Shown one piece after another: positions 9,113 through 18,255 of a stretch of DNA of 64,000 nt. The stretch is from Streptococcus pasteurianus (GTDB lineage: Bacteria > Bacillota > Bacilli > Lactobacillales > Streptococcaceae), in the NCBI RefSeq assembly GCF_004843545.1, contig NZ_CP039457.1, forward strand, positions 1,454,501-1,518,500, given 5' to 3'. The position numbers and the translations under genes were made by a program. Below the pieces are notes generated by a model that did no database searches, was not told where the DNA came from, and was given only the letters and a program-made list of their open reading frames with translations. Numbering within the stretch: position 1 is the stretch's first letter; every line of letters starts with the position of its first letter.

Positions 9113-11938
9113 TCAGCCAGAATTACGCAATCCTGTAGCAATACCGTTGATAGTTGTGTGAATAAGTTTTTCGTAATCCTCATCCAATTCTTCATGACGT
9201 AAACGTTTAATCAATTCAATTTGAATGTAGTTCAAAACGTTGAAGTATGGCAAACGGTAATCTAAGCTTGCTTGAAGCGAAGGATTTTCTTCCAACAAAT
9301 CTTCGTGTTTCTCGATTGCCAAAATAACATTTTTAGTCAATTGCCATTCGTCAAGGATAGTGTTAAAGACATCGCGTACTTCTTCGCTTTCTGCCAACTG
9401 AGCATATTGGAAAGCAATGTTCATATTTGATTTAGACAAGACCATGTCAACGTTTGAAAGAAGTGAGTGGAAGAATGGCCATTTTTCATACATATGTTGA
9501 AGTTTTGCCAAGTTTCCTTCTTCAGCGTCAATAAAGTTTTTGAATGCTGAACCAACACCATACCAACCTGGGAACATGATACGGCTTTGTGACCATGAGA
9601 ATACCCAAGGAATTGCACGGAGACCCGAAATTTCTGTGATTGTTTTACGAGCAGCTGGACGTGAACCAATGTTCAAACTTGACACTTCCTTGATTGGTGT
9701 TGCTTCGAAGAAGTAATCGTAGAAATGTGGATTACCAAATACTAAATCACGATAAACGCTATTTGAGTAAGTAACAATACCGTCCATTGTAGCACGGAAA
9801 TCATCAATTTCATCTGGATTTGTAATCATACGTGTCACGATACGATCGATAGTTGCTGAAACCAACATTTCAAGGTTGTAATAAGCAACGTCTTTATTGC
9901 CGTATTTATTTTCAATGATTTCACCTTGCTCAGTGAGACGAATACGATCTTTGATTGAACCGAATGGCTGTGATGTGATAGCTTCATATGATGGACCACC
10001 ACCACGACCAACAGTACCACCACGACCGTGAATGAATGTCACTTTAATACCGCGTTCTGAACCAATACGAGTCAATTCATTTTGAGCTTTATAAAGTGTC
10101 CAAACAGATGATAAGTAACCACCGTCTTTGTTACTGTCTGAATAACCAAGCATGATTTCTTGGTAACCTTTGTTTGCTGAAACCCAACGACGAACAATAT
10201 CATAATCAAGATATTCTTCCATGATAGCACGTGAATTTTCAAGGTCCTCGATTGTTTCAAAGAGTGGTACAATTTGAACACGTGCTTTTTGATTATCAAG
10301 AAGTCCGACTTCTTTAAGCATGATAGCCAACTCAAACATATCAGAAACACTTTCAGTATGTGAAATGATGTGTTGTTTAATGACTTCATCACCTAATTTA
10401 TCTTTGAGGTAACGAGCTGTTTGGAAGATTGCTAATTCTTTTTGAAGTTGTTCTGACTTTTCAGCATTTGTTGATGACAATGTACGTGGGTCTTCTTGCA
10501 ATTCTTTGAGAAGAACTTTCACTTTTTCTTCTTCTGAAAGTGCGCTGTAATCCTCAACGATATTTGCTGATTTCAACAATTCTGCGACACAGGCTTCGTT
10601 AACACTTGAATCTTGACGCATATCAATCATTGCAAGATAGAAACCAAAGACTTCAACTGCTTGAAGCAATTCGCTGAAATCACCTATCAAGAGCGCATCA
10701 TCACCATTGTCAAGCAATGACTGCTTGATGATAAGCAAATCATCTTTAAATTCTTTGGCTGTTTTATAGCTTGGAATTTCTTCTTGAAGTTCTGATGAAA
10801 CTTTAGAGAATTTTGTTTGCAAGTATTTTGTAATGACACTAGCGTTGTTAGTGCTTGTGTAAACATCTGAACTAATGCTGTTGCTACTTTCCAAAACACG
10901 TTGAGAAATAGCTGGACTAGCTTTTAATTCGATTAAGGTTTGAATTAATTTTGATTGAATATAGTTAAATGCCTTACGATAAGGTTCATTTTCACGGTAG
11001 ATAGATTTATCGCTTGATAACTCTGCTAATTTTTCAACTTCTGGGCTAATATTAGTCAAGGTTGTTGAAAGTGAGAATGTGCGATAAAGACCTGTTAATT
11101 TTTCAATGTAGTAATTAATGATGACTTCACTTTGAACCGTTGCTGATAAACGAAGTGTTTCAGCTGTTACGTATGGGTTGCCGTCACGGTCACCACCAAT
11201 CCACATTCCCATCGTAATAGGTTTTGGATCTTCTAAGTCGATGCCTTTTTCAGCTGCTAAGCGTTTGTACTCTGAAGTCAACTTGGTAATCGCTTGAATT
11301 AAGGATGTATTGTAATACTCCATAACGTTGGTAATTTCATTCTTTACCTTCAGTTTTTTCTCACGAATAATGTCCGTTTGCATGATGATTTCAATATAAC
11401 GGCGCAAATCAGTGTACCATTTGTCACGGTTCACAACACCCGCTCTGACATCGCGGTATTTACGTAAAAGGTCATGAATGTGGTTTGTCAATTCGAGGAC
11501 TGTCTTACGTTGAACTTGTGTAGGGTGAGCTGTTAATACAGGCACAACATTGACATTCTCAAGGATTTCTTTAGAGTTTTCGCTTTCTGAAACCATATCT
11601 ACGGTTAGAGAAAGTTTTCCAAGATAATCTTGATTAGTATTATTTTGGTAATTGATTTCATAAGCAAAATCAACGTCTTCTGAAATGTTGATTAAAAGTG
11701 GCAAAATTGAAAAATAGCGAGACACTACAACCATTTCATCATTGGTTAATTGAGCTACTAATTTTTCAAGTTTGACGTATTCATCACTTGCCGACAATTC
11801 AACAATGTTTTGAATTTTGGCAAACACCTCATCACCAACCATTTGATGAGTTGCCTCATCAAGCAAGTCTTTTAATACTTTGACTTCCTCGGTAATAATC
11901 GACTGGGTGCTATTGTTCTCCAGTTTTTTGATTGTCAC
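9113..11938 (-). CDS. ppc: Phosphoenolpyruvate carboxylase
   Basis: About 941 residues. It carboxylates PEP to oxaloacetate, the anaplerotic route to aspartate in organisms with a partial TCA cycle. Signatures are [10 protein letters not shown] near residue 150 with the catalytic His (Gln replaces the more common Glu, as in other streptococci), [11 protein letters not shown] near 595, and the glycine-rich [15 protein letters not shown] near 640. The C-terminus ends in the typical RNSG-like form (GLRNSG). I chose GTG 11938, which has GGAG six bases upstream, over an upstream in-frame GTG that overlaps the same binding site. Confidence 0.96.
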   Translation of the reverse strand: MTIKKLENNSTQSIITEEVKVLKDLLDEATHQMVGDEVFAKIQNIVELSASDEYVKLEKLVAQLTNDEMVVVSRYFSILPLLINISEDVDFAYEINYQNNTNQDYLGKLSLTVDMVSESENSKEILENVNVVPVLTAHPTQVQRKTVLELTNHIHDLLRKYRDVRAGVVNRDKWYTDLRRYIEIIMQTDIIREKKLKVKNEITNVMEYYNTSLIQAITKLTSEYKRLAAEKGIDLEDPKPITMGMWIGGDRDGNPYVTAETLRLSATVQSEVIINYYIEKLTGLYRTFSLSTTLTNISPEVEKLAELSSDKSIYRENEPYRKAFNYIQSKLIQTLIELKASPAISQRVLESSNSISSDVYTSTNNASVITKYLQTKFSKVSSELQEEIPSYKTAKEFKDDLLIIKQSLLDNGDDALLIGDFSELLQAVEVFGFYLAMIDMRQDSSVNEACVAELLKSANIVEDYSALSEEEKVKVLLKELQEDPRTLSSTNAEKSEQLQKELAIFQTARYLKDKLGDEVIKQHIISHTESVSDMFELAIMLKEVGLLDNQKARVQIVPLFETIEDLENSRAIMEEYLDYDIVRRWVSANKGYQEIMLGYSDSNKDGGYLSSVWTLYKAQNELTRIGSERGIKVTFIHGRGGTVGRGGGPSYEAITSQPFGSIKDRIRLTEQGEIIENKYGNKDVAYYNLEMLVSATIDRIVTRMITNPDEIDDFRATMDGIVTYSNSVYRDLVFGNPHFYDYFFEATPIKEVSSLNIGSRPAARKTITEISGLRAIPWVFSWSQSRIMFPGWYGVGSAFKNFIDAEEGNLAKLQHMYEKWPFFHSLLSNVDMVLSKSNMNIAFQYAQLAESEEVRDVFNTILDEWQLTKNVILAIEKHEDLLEENPSLQASLDYRLPYFNVLNYIQIELIKRLRHEELDEDYEKLIHTTINGIATGLRNSG

Positions 11939-12273
11939 ACTCTTCACTCCTTTTTGTTCGGATTTTAATCCTTTATTACAATCGTACTACTCTATCATAC
12001 CACTTTTTACATCAAAAGTAACCCAATTTATGTCAAATTGTCCATTATTTTATAAATTTTCTGATTTTTTAAATGACGTTTATCTTGAGACAAAATGTCT
12101 ACAAAACTAACAAAACACATTAACAATTAGGATGTTAGCGTTTTTAATTTTGAAAGAAATGTTGAACGATTCATCAAGGATTTTCTGAGAAAATGGACAC
12201 TTTCTTTTTGGTTTAGGTGTTATTTTCTGATATACTGGTCCATGACAAAAGTTTTGCAAAGGAGTAATACTAG
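11939..12273. promoter_or_regulatory. Divergent ppc/pepF promoter region
   Basis: About 335 bp without a gene. Toward pepF there is an extended -10, TGATATACT, at about 12228-12236 and AAGGAG nine bases before the ATG. Toward ppc a TTACTT/TATGAT pair with a 16-bp spacer is plausible near 11990-12020. I see no other structure. Confidence 0.45.
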
Positions 12274-14073
12274 ATGGAATTAAAAAAACGTTCGGAATTT
12301 CCTGAAAATGAGTTATGGGATTTAAGTGCCCTTTATCAAGATCCTGAGGATTTTTTGCGAAGTATCGAAAAAACGCTAGAAGATATTAATCTTTTTAAAC
12401 GAAATTACGAGGGGAAATTGGCTACTTTGGAAGATTTTACCAGAGCGCTTTATGAAATTGAACAAATTTATATCGAGATGAGCCATATCGATAATTATTC
12501 TTTCATGCCGCAAACCAGCGACTTTAGCAATGAAGAATTTGCTCAGATTGCACAAGCTGGTGCTGATTTTTTCACGAGAGCCAATGTTGCGTTAAGCTTC
12601 TTTGATACTGCGCTAGCGACTGCCGACTTAGAAATCCTTGATACTTTAGAAGAAAATCCGCATTTTAGCGCAGCTATTCGCCAAGCGAAAATTCAAAAAA
12701 GTCATTTTATATCCCCAGAAGTTGAAAAAGCGTTGACGAACCTTGGTGAAGTTTTTAAAGCGCCAGAAGATATCTACACCAAAATGCGTGCAGGTGACTT
12801 TGAAATGGAAGATTTTGAAGTTGATGGCAAGGTCTATCAAAACTCTTTTGTCACCTATGAAAATTTTTATCAAAATCATGAAAATGCTCAAGTCCGTGAA
12901 AAAGCCTTTCGTTCTTTCTCTGCAGGACTGCGTAAACATCAAAATGCCGCAGCAAGTGCTTATCTAGCACAAGTTAAATCAGAAAAAATCATTGCTGACA
13001 TGCGAGGTTACGACTCTGTTTTTGATTACCTCTTAGCCGAACAAGAAGTTAACCGTGACATGTTTGACCGTCAAATTGACCTTATCATGACAGAATTTGC
13101 TCCTGTTGCGCAAAAATACCTCAAACACGTTGCTCAAGTTAATGGTCTTAAAAAAATGACTTTTGCAGACTGGAAGCTTGACTTGGATAGCGAGCTTAAT
13201 CCAGAGGTTACGATTGATGATGCTTATGATTTGGTGATGAAATCCGTTGCCCCACTTGGTAACGAATATGCTCAAGAAGTCTCACGTTATCAAGAAGAAC
13301 GTTGGGTTGACTTTGCTGCTAATGCCAATAAAGATTCTGGTGGCTACGCTACTGACCCTTACAAAGTTCATCCCTACGTTTTAATGAGTTGGACTGGTCG
13401 TATGTCTGATGTTTACACACTTATTCATGAAATTGGTCACTCTGGACAATTTATCTTTTCAGACAACAATCAAAGTTACTTTAATACCCATATGTCAACT
13501 TATTACGTCGAAGCTCCTTCTACTTTCAACGAACTTCTGCTCAGTGATTACCTCGAAAAACAATTTGACAATCCACGTCAGAAACGCTTTGCACTCGCTC
13601 ATCGTTTGACAGATACTTATTTCCATAATTTTATCACTCACTTACTCGAAGCTGCTTTTCAACGCCAGGTTTACAATCTCATTGAAGACGGAAAAACCTT
13701 CGGTGCTACACAACTTAACAAGATAATGAAAGATGTTCTTAGCCAATTTTGGGGTGATGCCATTGATATTGACGACGATGCTGCTTTAACTTGGATGCGC
13801 CAAAGTCATTATTATGCTGGGTTGTATAGCTACACTTATTCTGCAGGTATGGTTATTTCAACTGCTGGGTATCTTAATCTAAAAAATAATCCAAATGGTG
13901 CTAACGACTGGTTGAATTTCTTAAAATCAGGTGGTTCACGTACGCCACTTGACACTGCTAAATTAATTGGTGCCGATATTTCCACCGCGCAACCACTCCG
14001 TGATACCATTCAATTTTTAAGTGATACCGTTGACCAAATTATTGCTTATACAAAGGAGCTTAATCATGACTAA
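12274..14073 (+). CDS. pepF: Oligoendopeptidase F (M3 family metallopeptidase)
   Basis: This 599-residue cytoplasmic zinc peptidase cleaves short peptides, probably recycling imported oligopeptides and degraded signal peptides. The HExxH zinc motif is seen as LIHEIGHSGQF near residue 390, with the third ligand Glu likely in YYVEAPSTFNELLL near 410-425. The length matches the M3B family. AAGGAG lies nine bases before the ATG. The stop overlaps the next ATG by 8 bp, so the peroxidase gene is probably co-translated. Confidence 0.95.
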   Translation: MELKKRSEFPENELWDLSALYQDPEDFLRSIEKTLEDINLFKRNYEGKLATLEDFTRALYEIEQIYIEMSHIDNYSFMPQTSDFSNEEFAQIAQAGADFFTRANVALSFFDTALATADLEILDTLEENPHFSAAIRQAKIQKSHFISPEVEKALTNLGEVFKAPEDIYTKMRAGDFEMEDFEVDGKVYQNSFVTYENFYQNHENAQVREKAFRSFSAGLRKHQNAAASAYLAQVKSEKIIADMRGYDSVFDYLLAEQEVNRDMFDRQIDLIMTEFAPVAQKYLKHVAQVNGLKKMTFADWKLDLDSELNPEVTIDDAYDLVMKSVAPLGNEYAQEVSRYQEERWVDFAANANKDSGGYATDPYKVHPYVLMSWTGRMSDVYTLIHEIGHSGQFIFSDNNQSYFNTHMSTYYVEAPSTFNELLLSDYLEKQFDNPRQKRFALAHRLTDTYFHNFITHLLEAAFQRQVYNLIEDGKTFGATQLNKIMKDVLSQFWGDAIDIDDDAALTWMRQSHYYAGLYSYTYSAGMVISTAGYLNLKNNPNGANDWLNFLKSGGSRTPLDTAKLIGADISTAQPLRDTIQFLSDTVDQIIAYTKELNHD

Positions 14074-14551
14074 TCTTTATGACTTTACTGTCAAAGCCCA
14101 AGACAGCTCCGATGTCCAATTGTCAAAATACCAAGGCAAAATCCTACTCATTGTCAATACGGCAACAGGTTGTGGCTTAACCCCACAATACGAAGGACTA
14201 CAAAAGCTTTACGACACTTACCATGACAAAGGATTTGAAATTTTAGATTTTCCTTGTAATCAATTTTTAAATCAAGCGCCAGGAAACACCGACGAAATCA
14301 ATACCTTTTGCACCTTGAATTACCAGACAACTTTTCCTCGCTTTGCGAAAATTAAAGTCAACGGTAAAGAAGCCGCCCCACTCTATGATTGGCTAAAAAG
14401 TGAACAAAAGGGACCGCTTGGCAAACGTATTGAATGGAACTTTGCAAAATTTCTTATCGACCAAAATGGCAATGTCATCAAACGTTTTTCATCAAAAACA
14501 GAACCTGAAACAATTGTTACAGAAATTGAAAGCCTTATCAATGACAAATAG
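14066..14551 (+). CDS. Glutathione peroxidase family thiol peroxidase
   Basis: A 161-residue peroxidase that reduces hydrogen peroxide or organic peroxides in the cytoplasm. The catalytic Cys replaces selenocysteine in NTATGCGLTPQYEGLQ (near residue 30-45); the second motif LDFPCNQF is near 65 and the WNFAKFLID motif, carrying the catalytic Trp and Asn, is near 128. It overlaps the end of pepF by 8 bp, with AAGGAG inside the pepF coding sequence. In bacteria these enzymes usually draw electrons from thioredoxin or glutathione; the donor here is not known. Confidence 0.93.
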   Translation: MTNLYDFTVKAQDSSDVQLSKYQGKILLIVNTATGCGLTPQYEGLQKLYDTYHDKGFEILDFPCNQFLNQAPGNTDEINTFCTLNYQTTFPRFAKIKVNGKEAAPLYDWLKSEQKGPLGKRIEWNFAKFLIDQNGNVIKRFSSKTEPETIVTEIESLINDK

Positions 14552-14625
14552 CTGTCAGACTATTTGCAGCGCCTTTACTAGCATTACTTCTTTTGTAACA
14601 GTCCATAGATAAAATATTAAAAAAT

Positions 14626-14642
14626 ATGACAAAATGATTACA
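14626..14642 (-). promoter_or_regulatory. Candidate VicR/WalR box upstream of the GH25 muramidase
   Basis: On the minus strand the sequence reads TGTAAT-N5-TGTCAT, fitting the relaxed streptococcal WalR/VicR motif TGTNAN-N5-TGTNAN. It ends 14 bp upstream of the -35 element of the downstream wall hydrolase, an activator-like position. The motif is short and could occur by chance. Confidence 0.45.
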
Positions 14643-14656
14643 AAATGAGCATTGCT

Positions 14657-14685
14657 TTGATTTTTAAGCCTTTTTACGCTAAAAT
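14657..14685 (+). promoter_or_regulatory. Promoter of GH25 muramidase, no leader
   Basis: TTGATT (14657-14662) and TAAAAT (14680-14685) are separated by exactly 17 bp. The ATG at 14693 is 7 nt after the -10, and no Shine-Dalgarno is present. The mRNA would be leaderless or nearly so. Confidence 0.6.
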
Positions 14686-14692
14686 ATGACTA

Positions 14693-15556
14693 ATGAGAAG
14701 ACGAATAAAACCCATCGTTGTTGTAGTTTTCTTTGCCCTCTGTGGGCTATTTCTCGTGATTGGTAAAGCTCACTCAGACAGTTTACAAAAGCAACAACTA
14801 GCCTCAGCTAAGGATTCTATTCCAACTGTGAGTAGCACGAGTACTACCACTACATCAACTTCTGAAACTGATGAAAATTTTGTTCTTAAGCCGATTATTG
14901 ATATCTCAGGTTGGCAACTTCCAAGCGAAATTGACTATGATACTTTATCTCAAAATATTTCTGGTGCTATCGTTCGTGTTTATGGAGGGTCACAAATCAG
15001 TAAAGATAGCAATGCCGCTTATACAACTGGTATTGATAAATCATTTAAGACACATATCAAAGAATTACAGAAACGAAATGTTCCTGTAGCCGTTTATAGC
15101 TACGCTCTCGGTACAACCGTCAAGGAGATGAAGGAGGAAGCAAAAACTTTCTATGAGAATGCTTCACCTTACAGTCCAACTTTCTATTGGATTGACGTTG
15201 AAGAGGCGACTATGTCTGACATGAATAAAGGTGTACAGGCTTTCTTAAAAGAGCTCAAAAAACTCGGTGCGGAAAATGTCGGTATCTACATTGGAACTTA
15301 TTTCATGGATGAACAAGAAATTTCCGTGGATGGTTTCGATGCAGTGTGGATTCCTGCTTATGGTTCTGACACTGGTTATTACGATGCTGCGCCACAAACT
15401 GATTTGGACTATGACCTTCATCAATACACCTCACAAGGTTACATCAATGGTTTTAGTTCACCGCTCGACTTAAACCAAATCGCCGTCACGAAAGATACGA
15501 AAACAACGTACGAAAAACTTTTCGGTACAACAAGTACATCAAGTAGTAGCAAATAA
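14693..15556 (+). CDS. Secreted or membrane-anchored GH25 muramidase (lysozyme)
   Basis: This 287-residue protein has a basic start and one hydrophobic segment (residues 6-24), then a Ser/Thr-rich linker (about 45-58) and a GH25 domain. Catalytic acids are the Asp of IIDISGWQ near 67 and the DxE pair of WIDVEE near 163-168; DLHQYTSQGYINGF near 242 is also typical. GH25 enzymes cleave the MurNAc-GlcNAc bond in peptidoglycan. No wall-anchoring motif or choline/SH3 repeats are visible, so it may stay membrane-tethered. The start has no ribosome binding site. A VicR-like box precedes the promoter. Confidence 0.92.
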   Translation: MRRRIKPIVVVVFFALCGLFLVIGKAHSDSLQKQQLASAKDSIPTVSSTSTTTTSTSETDENFVLKPIIDISGWQLPSEIDYDTLSQNISGAIVRVYGGSQISKDSNAAYTTGIDKSFKTHIKELQKRNVPVAVYSYALGTTVKEMKEEAKTFYENASPYSPTFYWIDVEEATMSDMNKGVQAFLKELKKLGAENVGIYIGTYFMDEQEISVDGFDAVWIPAYGSDTGYYDAAPQTDLDYDLHQYTSQGYINGFSSPLDLNQIAVTKDTKTTYEKLFGTTSTSSSSK

Positions 15557-15558
15557 AA

Positions 15559-15590
15559 GAGGCTGGGACAAAAGTACCCAGCTTCTTTGT
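15559..15590 (+). terminator. Terminator after GH25 muramidase (also left end of repeat)
   Basis: GAGGCTGGG (15559-15567) pairs with CCCAGCTTC (15577-15585), followed by a T-rich stretch, 2 bp after the stop codon. The same bases form the left end of the repeat element. Confidence 0.65.
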
Positions 15591-15892
15591 TTCTATAGTT
15601 ATTATTTGCAAGACGCAGTAGCTGACTGGGTTCTAATACGCTGATAAATCAGCTTTTACAACCCTTTTTGACATCAAGCTTCACTTGACTCTATTTCCCA
15701 CCTCGAAAGATTCCCCAAACCTTTCGAGCCATGCGGGGGTGGGAGTAAAACAGTTCACTGAACTGTTTTAGGTCAGCAACAAGAAATTAAGACTTGCTGA
15801 GAAATCGAATTTCTCCGAAATTACTGATTCGCTTTTTAATTTCTAGGCTCATGAATAAAATCTCCACTGGAGATTTTATTTGTCCCACTCCC
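15559..15892. repeat. Streptococcal intergenic repeat with inverted ends, full copy
   Basis: About 334 bp of non-coding DNA bounded by related inverted ends: GAGGCTGGGACAAA on the left and, on the opposite strand, GGGAGTGGGACAAA on the right. Inside are further modules: GCGGGGGTGGGAG, the short palindrome CAGTTCACTGAACTG, and a hairpin AATCTCC-ACT-GGAGATT-like unit. Parts recur at about 19335, 27180 and 27437 in this window. It looks like a MITE-like or REP-like element without its own genes. Confidence 0.65.
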
Positions 15893-15962
15893 TTTTTTGC
15901 TAACTCAATTTTTATAAAAAAGTTCTGAAAAATCCTGTGATTTTTAATGTCAAAATCAACAA

Positions 15963-16000
15963 TTTTAACCCTCAAATTAATATTAATTTAAGGGTTAAAA
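15963..16000. repeat. 38-bp near-perfect palindrome before the amidase
   Basis: Nineteen-base arms (15963-15981 and 15982-16000) match at 18 positions; the only mismatch is C15973 against A15990. The outer part is TTTTAACCCT/AGGGTTAAAA and the centre is AT-only. It lies just before a candidate -10 (TATAGT, 16003-16008) and overlaps the expected -35. It could be an operator or an mRNA or DNA cruciform structure. Confidence 0.7.
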
Positions 16001-16014
16001 CTTATAGTAAAACT

Positions 16015-17001
16015 ATGCCAACAAGAAATTATTCACGTAGAAAACGACAACAAAAATCTCAGATAATAGCACTAACTGGGCTTGTCACGGCAGCAGTCGC
16101 ACTTGTCCTAATTCTCGCTAAACTGATTTTTTCAGGAGTCACAACTTTAGCTTCAGACGGAAGCTTGGATTTATCAGATGCCAATTCTTATGACGTTTCT
16201 GAAACAGCTACGGTATCTACTTCTGACGCTATTATATACACCGACGATGGTTCTAGCAGCAAAATTAGTGAAAATACTGCAATCACAATTAGTGCCTATT
16301 ACTATGATGCTATGCTCAATGACGAAGATACCACATTAGCCCAATTTAGCATGAACGGCGATACTTACTATATCGACACGAATGATATTTCGCTTGAGCA
16401 GGATAATACAATTAATGCTTATATCGCTGAAACACTCGGTTATTCGCATGCTGATATTACTGATGACATTAAAAGTAGTTTTGAACAAGCCGCTTATAAG
16501 ACAGATGATGGCAAGCCTCTTGGGGTAATTATTCATGATACTGGCGTTGACAATTCAACGATTGAAAGCGAAGTGAATTATATGGTGCAAAATTATGATA
16601 AAGAAGGTGTCTTTGTCCATTCTTTCATTGATAGTGATACCATTCTTCGTATTGCTGATGAAGGTTACAAAGCTCAAGGCGCAGGTGCCAATGCCAATCC
16701 TTATTACATTCAATTTGAATTAACACATGAGGATTCGCAAAAAGGCTTCGCCGAGCAACTAGCAAATGCAGCTTATTATACTGCCTACATGCTCAAAAAA
16801 TATGACCTTCCTGTAACACTTGGTCAAGAAGATGGCGAAGGAACCATTTGGACACATGAAATGGTCAGCCTTTACCTTGGTGGTACTGACCACGTTGATC
16901 CAACTGATTACTGGACAGAAACCGCTAATGATTATTTCGGTACGGACTATGATATCGAAGATTTTGTCGAACTTGTCCAAGCTTATTATAATGCTCTCTA
17001 A
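16015..17001 (+). CDS. Membrane-anchored N-acetylmuramoyl-L-alanine amidase (amidase_2-like)
   Basis: A 328-residue protein with a very basic N-terminus (PTRNYSRRKRQQK), one membrane segment at about residues 17-39, an SH3b-like region at about 65-125 and a C-terminal amidase_2-type domain. Visible active-site candidates are the His of GVIIHDTG near 175 and TIWTHEMVSLYLGGTDHVDP near 280-300. Such enzymes cut the amide between MurNAc and L-Ala. The frame is open 26 codons further upstream, but ATG 16015 gives a typical cytoplasmic tail. There is no ribosome binding site near it. Confidence 0.82.
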   Translation: MPTRNYSRRKRQQKSQIIALTGLVTAAVALVLILAKLIFSGVTTLASDGSLDLSDANSYDVSETATVSTSDAIIYTDDGSSSKISENTAITISAYYYDAMLNDEDTTLAQFSMNGDTYYIDTNDISLEQDNTINAYIAETLGYSHADITDDIKSSFEQAAYKTDDGKPLGVIIHDTGVDNSTIESEVNYMVQNYDKEGVFVHSFIDSDTILRIADEGYKAQGAGANANPYYIQFELTHEDSQKGFAEQLANAAYYTAYMLKKYDLPVTLGQEDGEGTIWTHEMVSLYLGGTDHVDPTDYWTETANDYFGTDYDIEDFVELVQAYYNAL

Positions 17002-17027
17002 AAGGTGCAAACTTGTACCTTTTTATT
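16999..17027 (+). terminator. Terminator after the amidase
   Basis: AAAAGGT and ACCTTTTT arms with a T run begin at the stop codon of the amidase gene. Confidence 0.7.
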
Positions 17028-17077
17028 TTTTTAGTAAAATAGTAATTGACTAACGAATAGAAAGATTGAGAAAGAAA

Positions 17078-17560
17078 ATGGCAAAAAAAGCTAAATTAAA
17101 AAAGACACTTGTTGATCAAATTCTGGACAAAGCAAAAGTCGAACACGACAGTTTAGCAATCAATGCACTTGAGGGAGACTTACCAGATGAGATTGAAAAA
17201 TCTGATATTTTCAAAACCCTTGCTTTAACAGGTGACAAAACAGGTCCTCTAATCGGAATTGTTCAAATCACCGAACATCTTTCTGAGAAAAAATTAGCCA
17301 AAGTTTCTGGCAACAAAAAAGTCAGCATGATTCCACAAAAAAATCTTCAAAAAACGACTGGCTACATTCACGGAGCAAATAATCCTGTCGGTATTCATCA
17401 GAAACACAATTTTCCGATTTTCATTGATAACCGTGCTTTAGAAATGGGAACGATGATTGTTTCTGCCGGTGAAATCGGACGTTCTATCCGCATTGACAGT
17501 CAAACCTTGGCAGATTTTGTTGGTGCCAGCTTTGCTGACTTGATTGACGATTCACATTAA
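17078..17560 (+). CDS. ybaK: YbaK/EbsC-type aminoacyl-tRNA deacylase
   Basis: This 160-residue protein belongs to the YbaK/ProX family, which hydrolyses mischarged tRNA such as Cys-tRNA(Pro) in trans. Family features are the conserved Lys of SEKKLAKVSGNKKV near residue 80-90, the GYIHGANNPVGI loop near 103-114, and the glycine-rich SAGEIGRSIRID end near 140. I start at MAKKAKLKK (17078); the upstream TTG is unlikely. The gene ends 22 bp before a histidine phosphatase gene and is probably co-transcribed with it. Confidence 0.9.
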   Translation: MAKKAKLKKTLVDQILDKAKVEHDSLAINALEGDLPDEIEKSDIFKTLALTGDKTGPLIGIVQITEHLSEKKLAKVSGNKKVSMIPQKNLQKTTGYIHGANNPVGIHQKHNFPIFIDNRALEMGTMIVSAGEIGRSIRIDSQTLADFVGASFADLIDDSH

Positions 17561-17582
17561 TTTTTAGATTGGAAAGTAACTG

Positions 17583-18212
17583 ATGAAATTTTATTTTGTA
17601 CGTCATGGTAAAACACAATGGAACTTAGAAGGACGTTTCCAAGGAGCAAATGGTGACTCACCTCTCTTGGAGGAATCCGTTCATGATTTGGAAAAATTAG
17701 GTGATTATCTCCAAGATGTTAAATTTGATGCCGTTTTTTCAAGCGATTTAAAACGTGCCAGCGATACTTGCAAGATTATCATGTCACGCAGCCACTATCC
17801 AAAGCCAATCAGCTTTCAACCCTCGCTGCGTGAATGGCATCTTGGAAGATTGGAAGGCAGCAAAATTGCAACGATAACATCTATTTATCCTCAACAAATG
17901 CAAGCTTTTCGACATAATTTAGCTAAATTCGATAATGATGTATTTGACGCTGAATCTGTTTATCAAACCACTAAACGCGTTGAGTCATTCATTAAATCAA
18001 TGAAAAATCAACCTTATCAGAATGTCTTGTTAGTTGGGCATGGTGCTAATTTTACCGCCTCTATCCGTACTTTATTAGGATATGAACCAGCCGTTCTCCG
18101 TGCCCAAGGCGGACTTGATAACGGTAGTGTGACGGTTTTAGAGACCAAGGATTTTAAAACTTTTACTTGTCTAAAATGGAATGACACATCTTATAAACAA
18201 AAGAAATCTTAA
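17583..18212 (+). CDS. Histidine phosphatase family protein (phosphoglycerate mutase-like)
   Basis: This 209-residue protein starts with the phosphohistidine motif FVRHGKTQWN (residues 5-14), carries a catalytic Glu in LREWHLGRLEGS near 83-94, and the second His in LLVGHGANFTASIR near 155. The branch contains broad-range small phosphatases rather than glycolytic mutases; the substrate is unknown. It is the last gene of the ybaK pair and ends at a bidirectional terminator shared with the convergent HAD gene. Confidence 0.88.
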   Translation: MKFYFVRHGKTQWNLEGRFQGANGDSPLLEESVHDLEKLGDYLQDVKFDAVFSSDLKRASDTCKIIMSRSHYPKPISFQPSLREWHLGRLEGSKIATITSIYPQQMQAFRHNLAKFDNDVFDAESVYQTTKRVESFIKSMKNQPYQNVLLVGHGANFTASIRTLLGYEPAVLRAQGGLDNGSVTVLETKDFKTFTCLKWNDTSYKQKKS

Positions 18213-18216
18213 AGAC

Positions 18217-18252
18217 GAAAAACCCTCCTAAATAGCGCTTAGGAGGGTTCAT
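18217..18252. terminator. Bidirectional terminator
   Basis: AACCCTCCTA and TAGGAGGGTT arms between convergent genes, with A- and T-rich flanks. Confidence 0.8.
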
Positions 18253-18255
18253 TTA

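Noticed and set aside
11880..12110. 76-codon ORF on the plus strand across the ppc start
   Set aside because: It overlaps the ppc N-terminus and its promoter; the composition is that of antisense and intergenic DNA.
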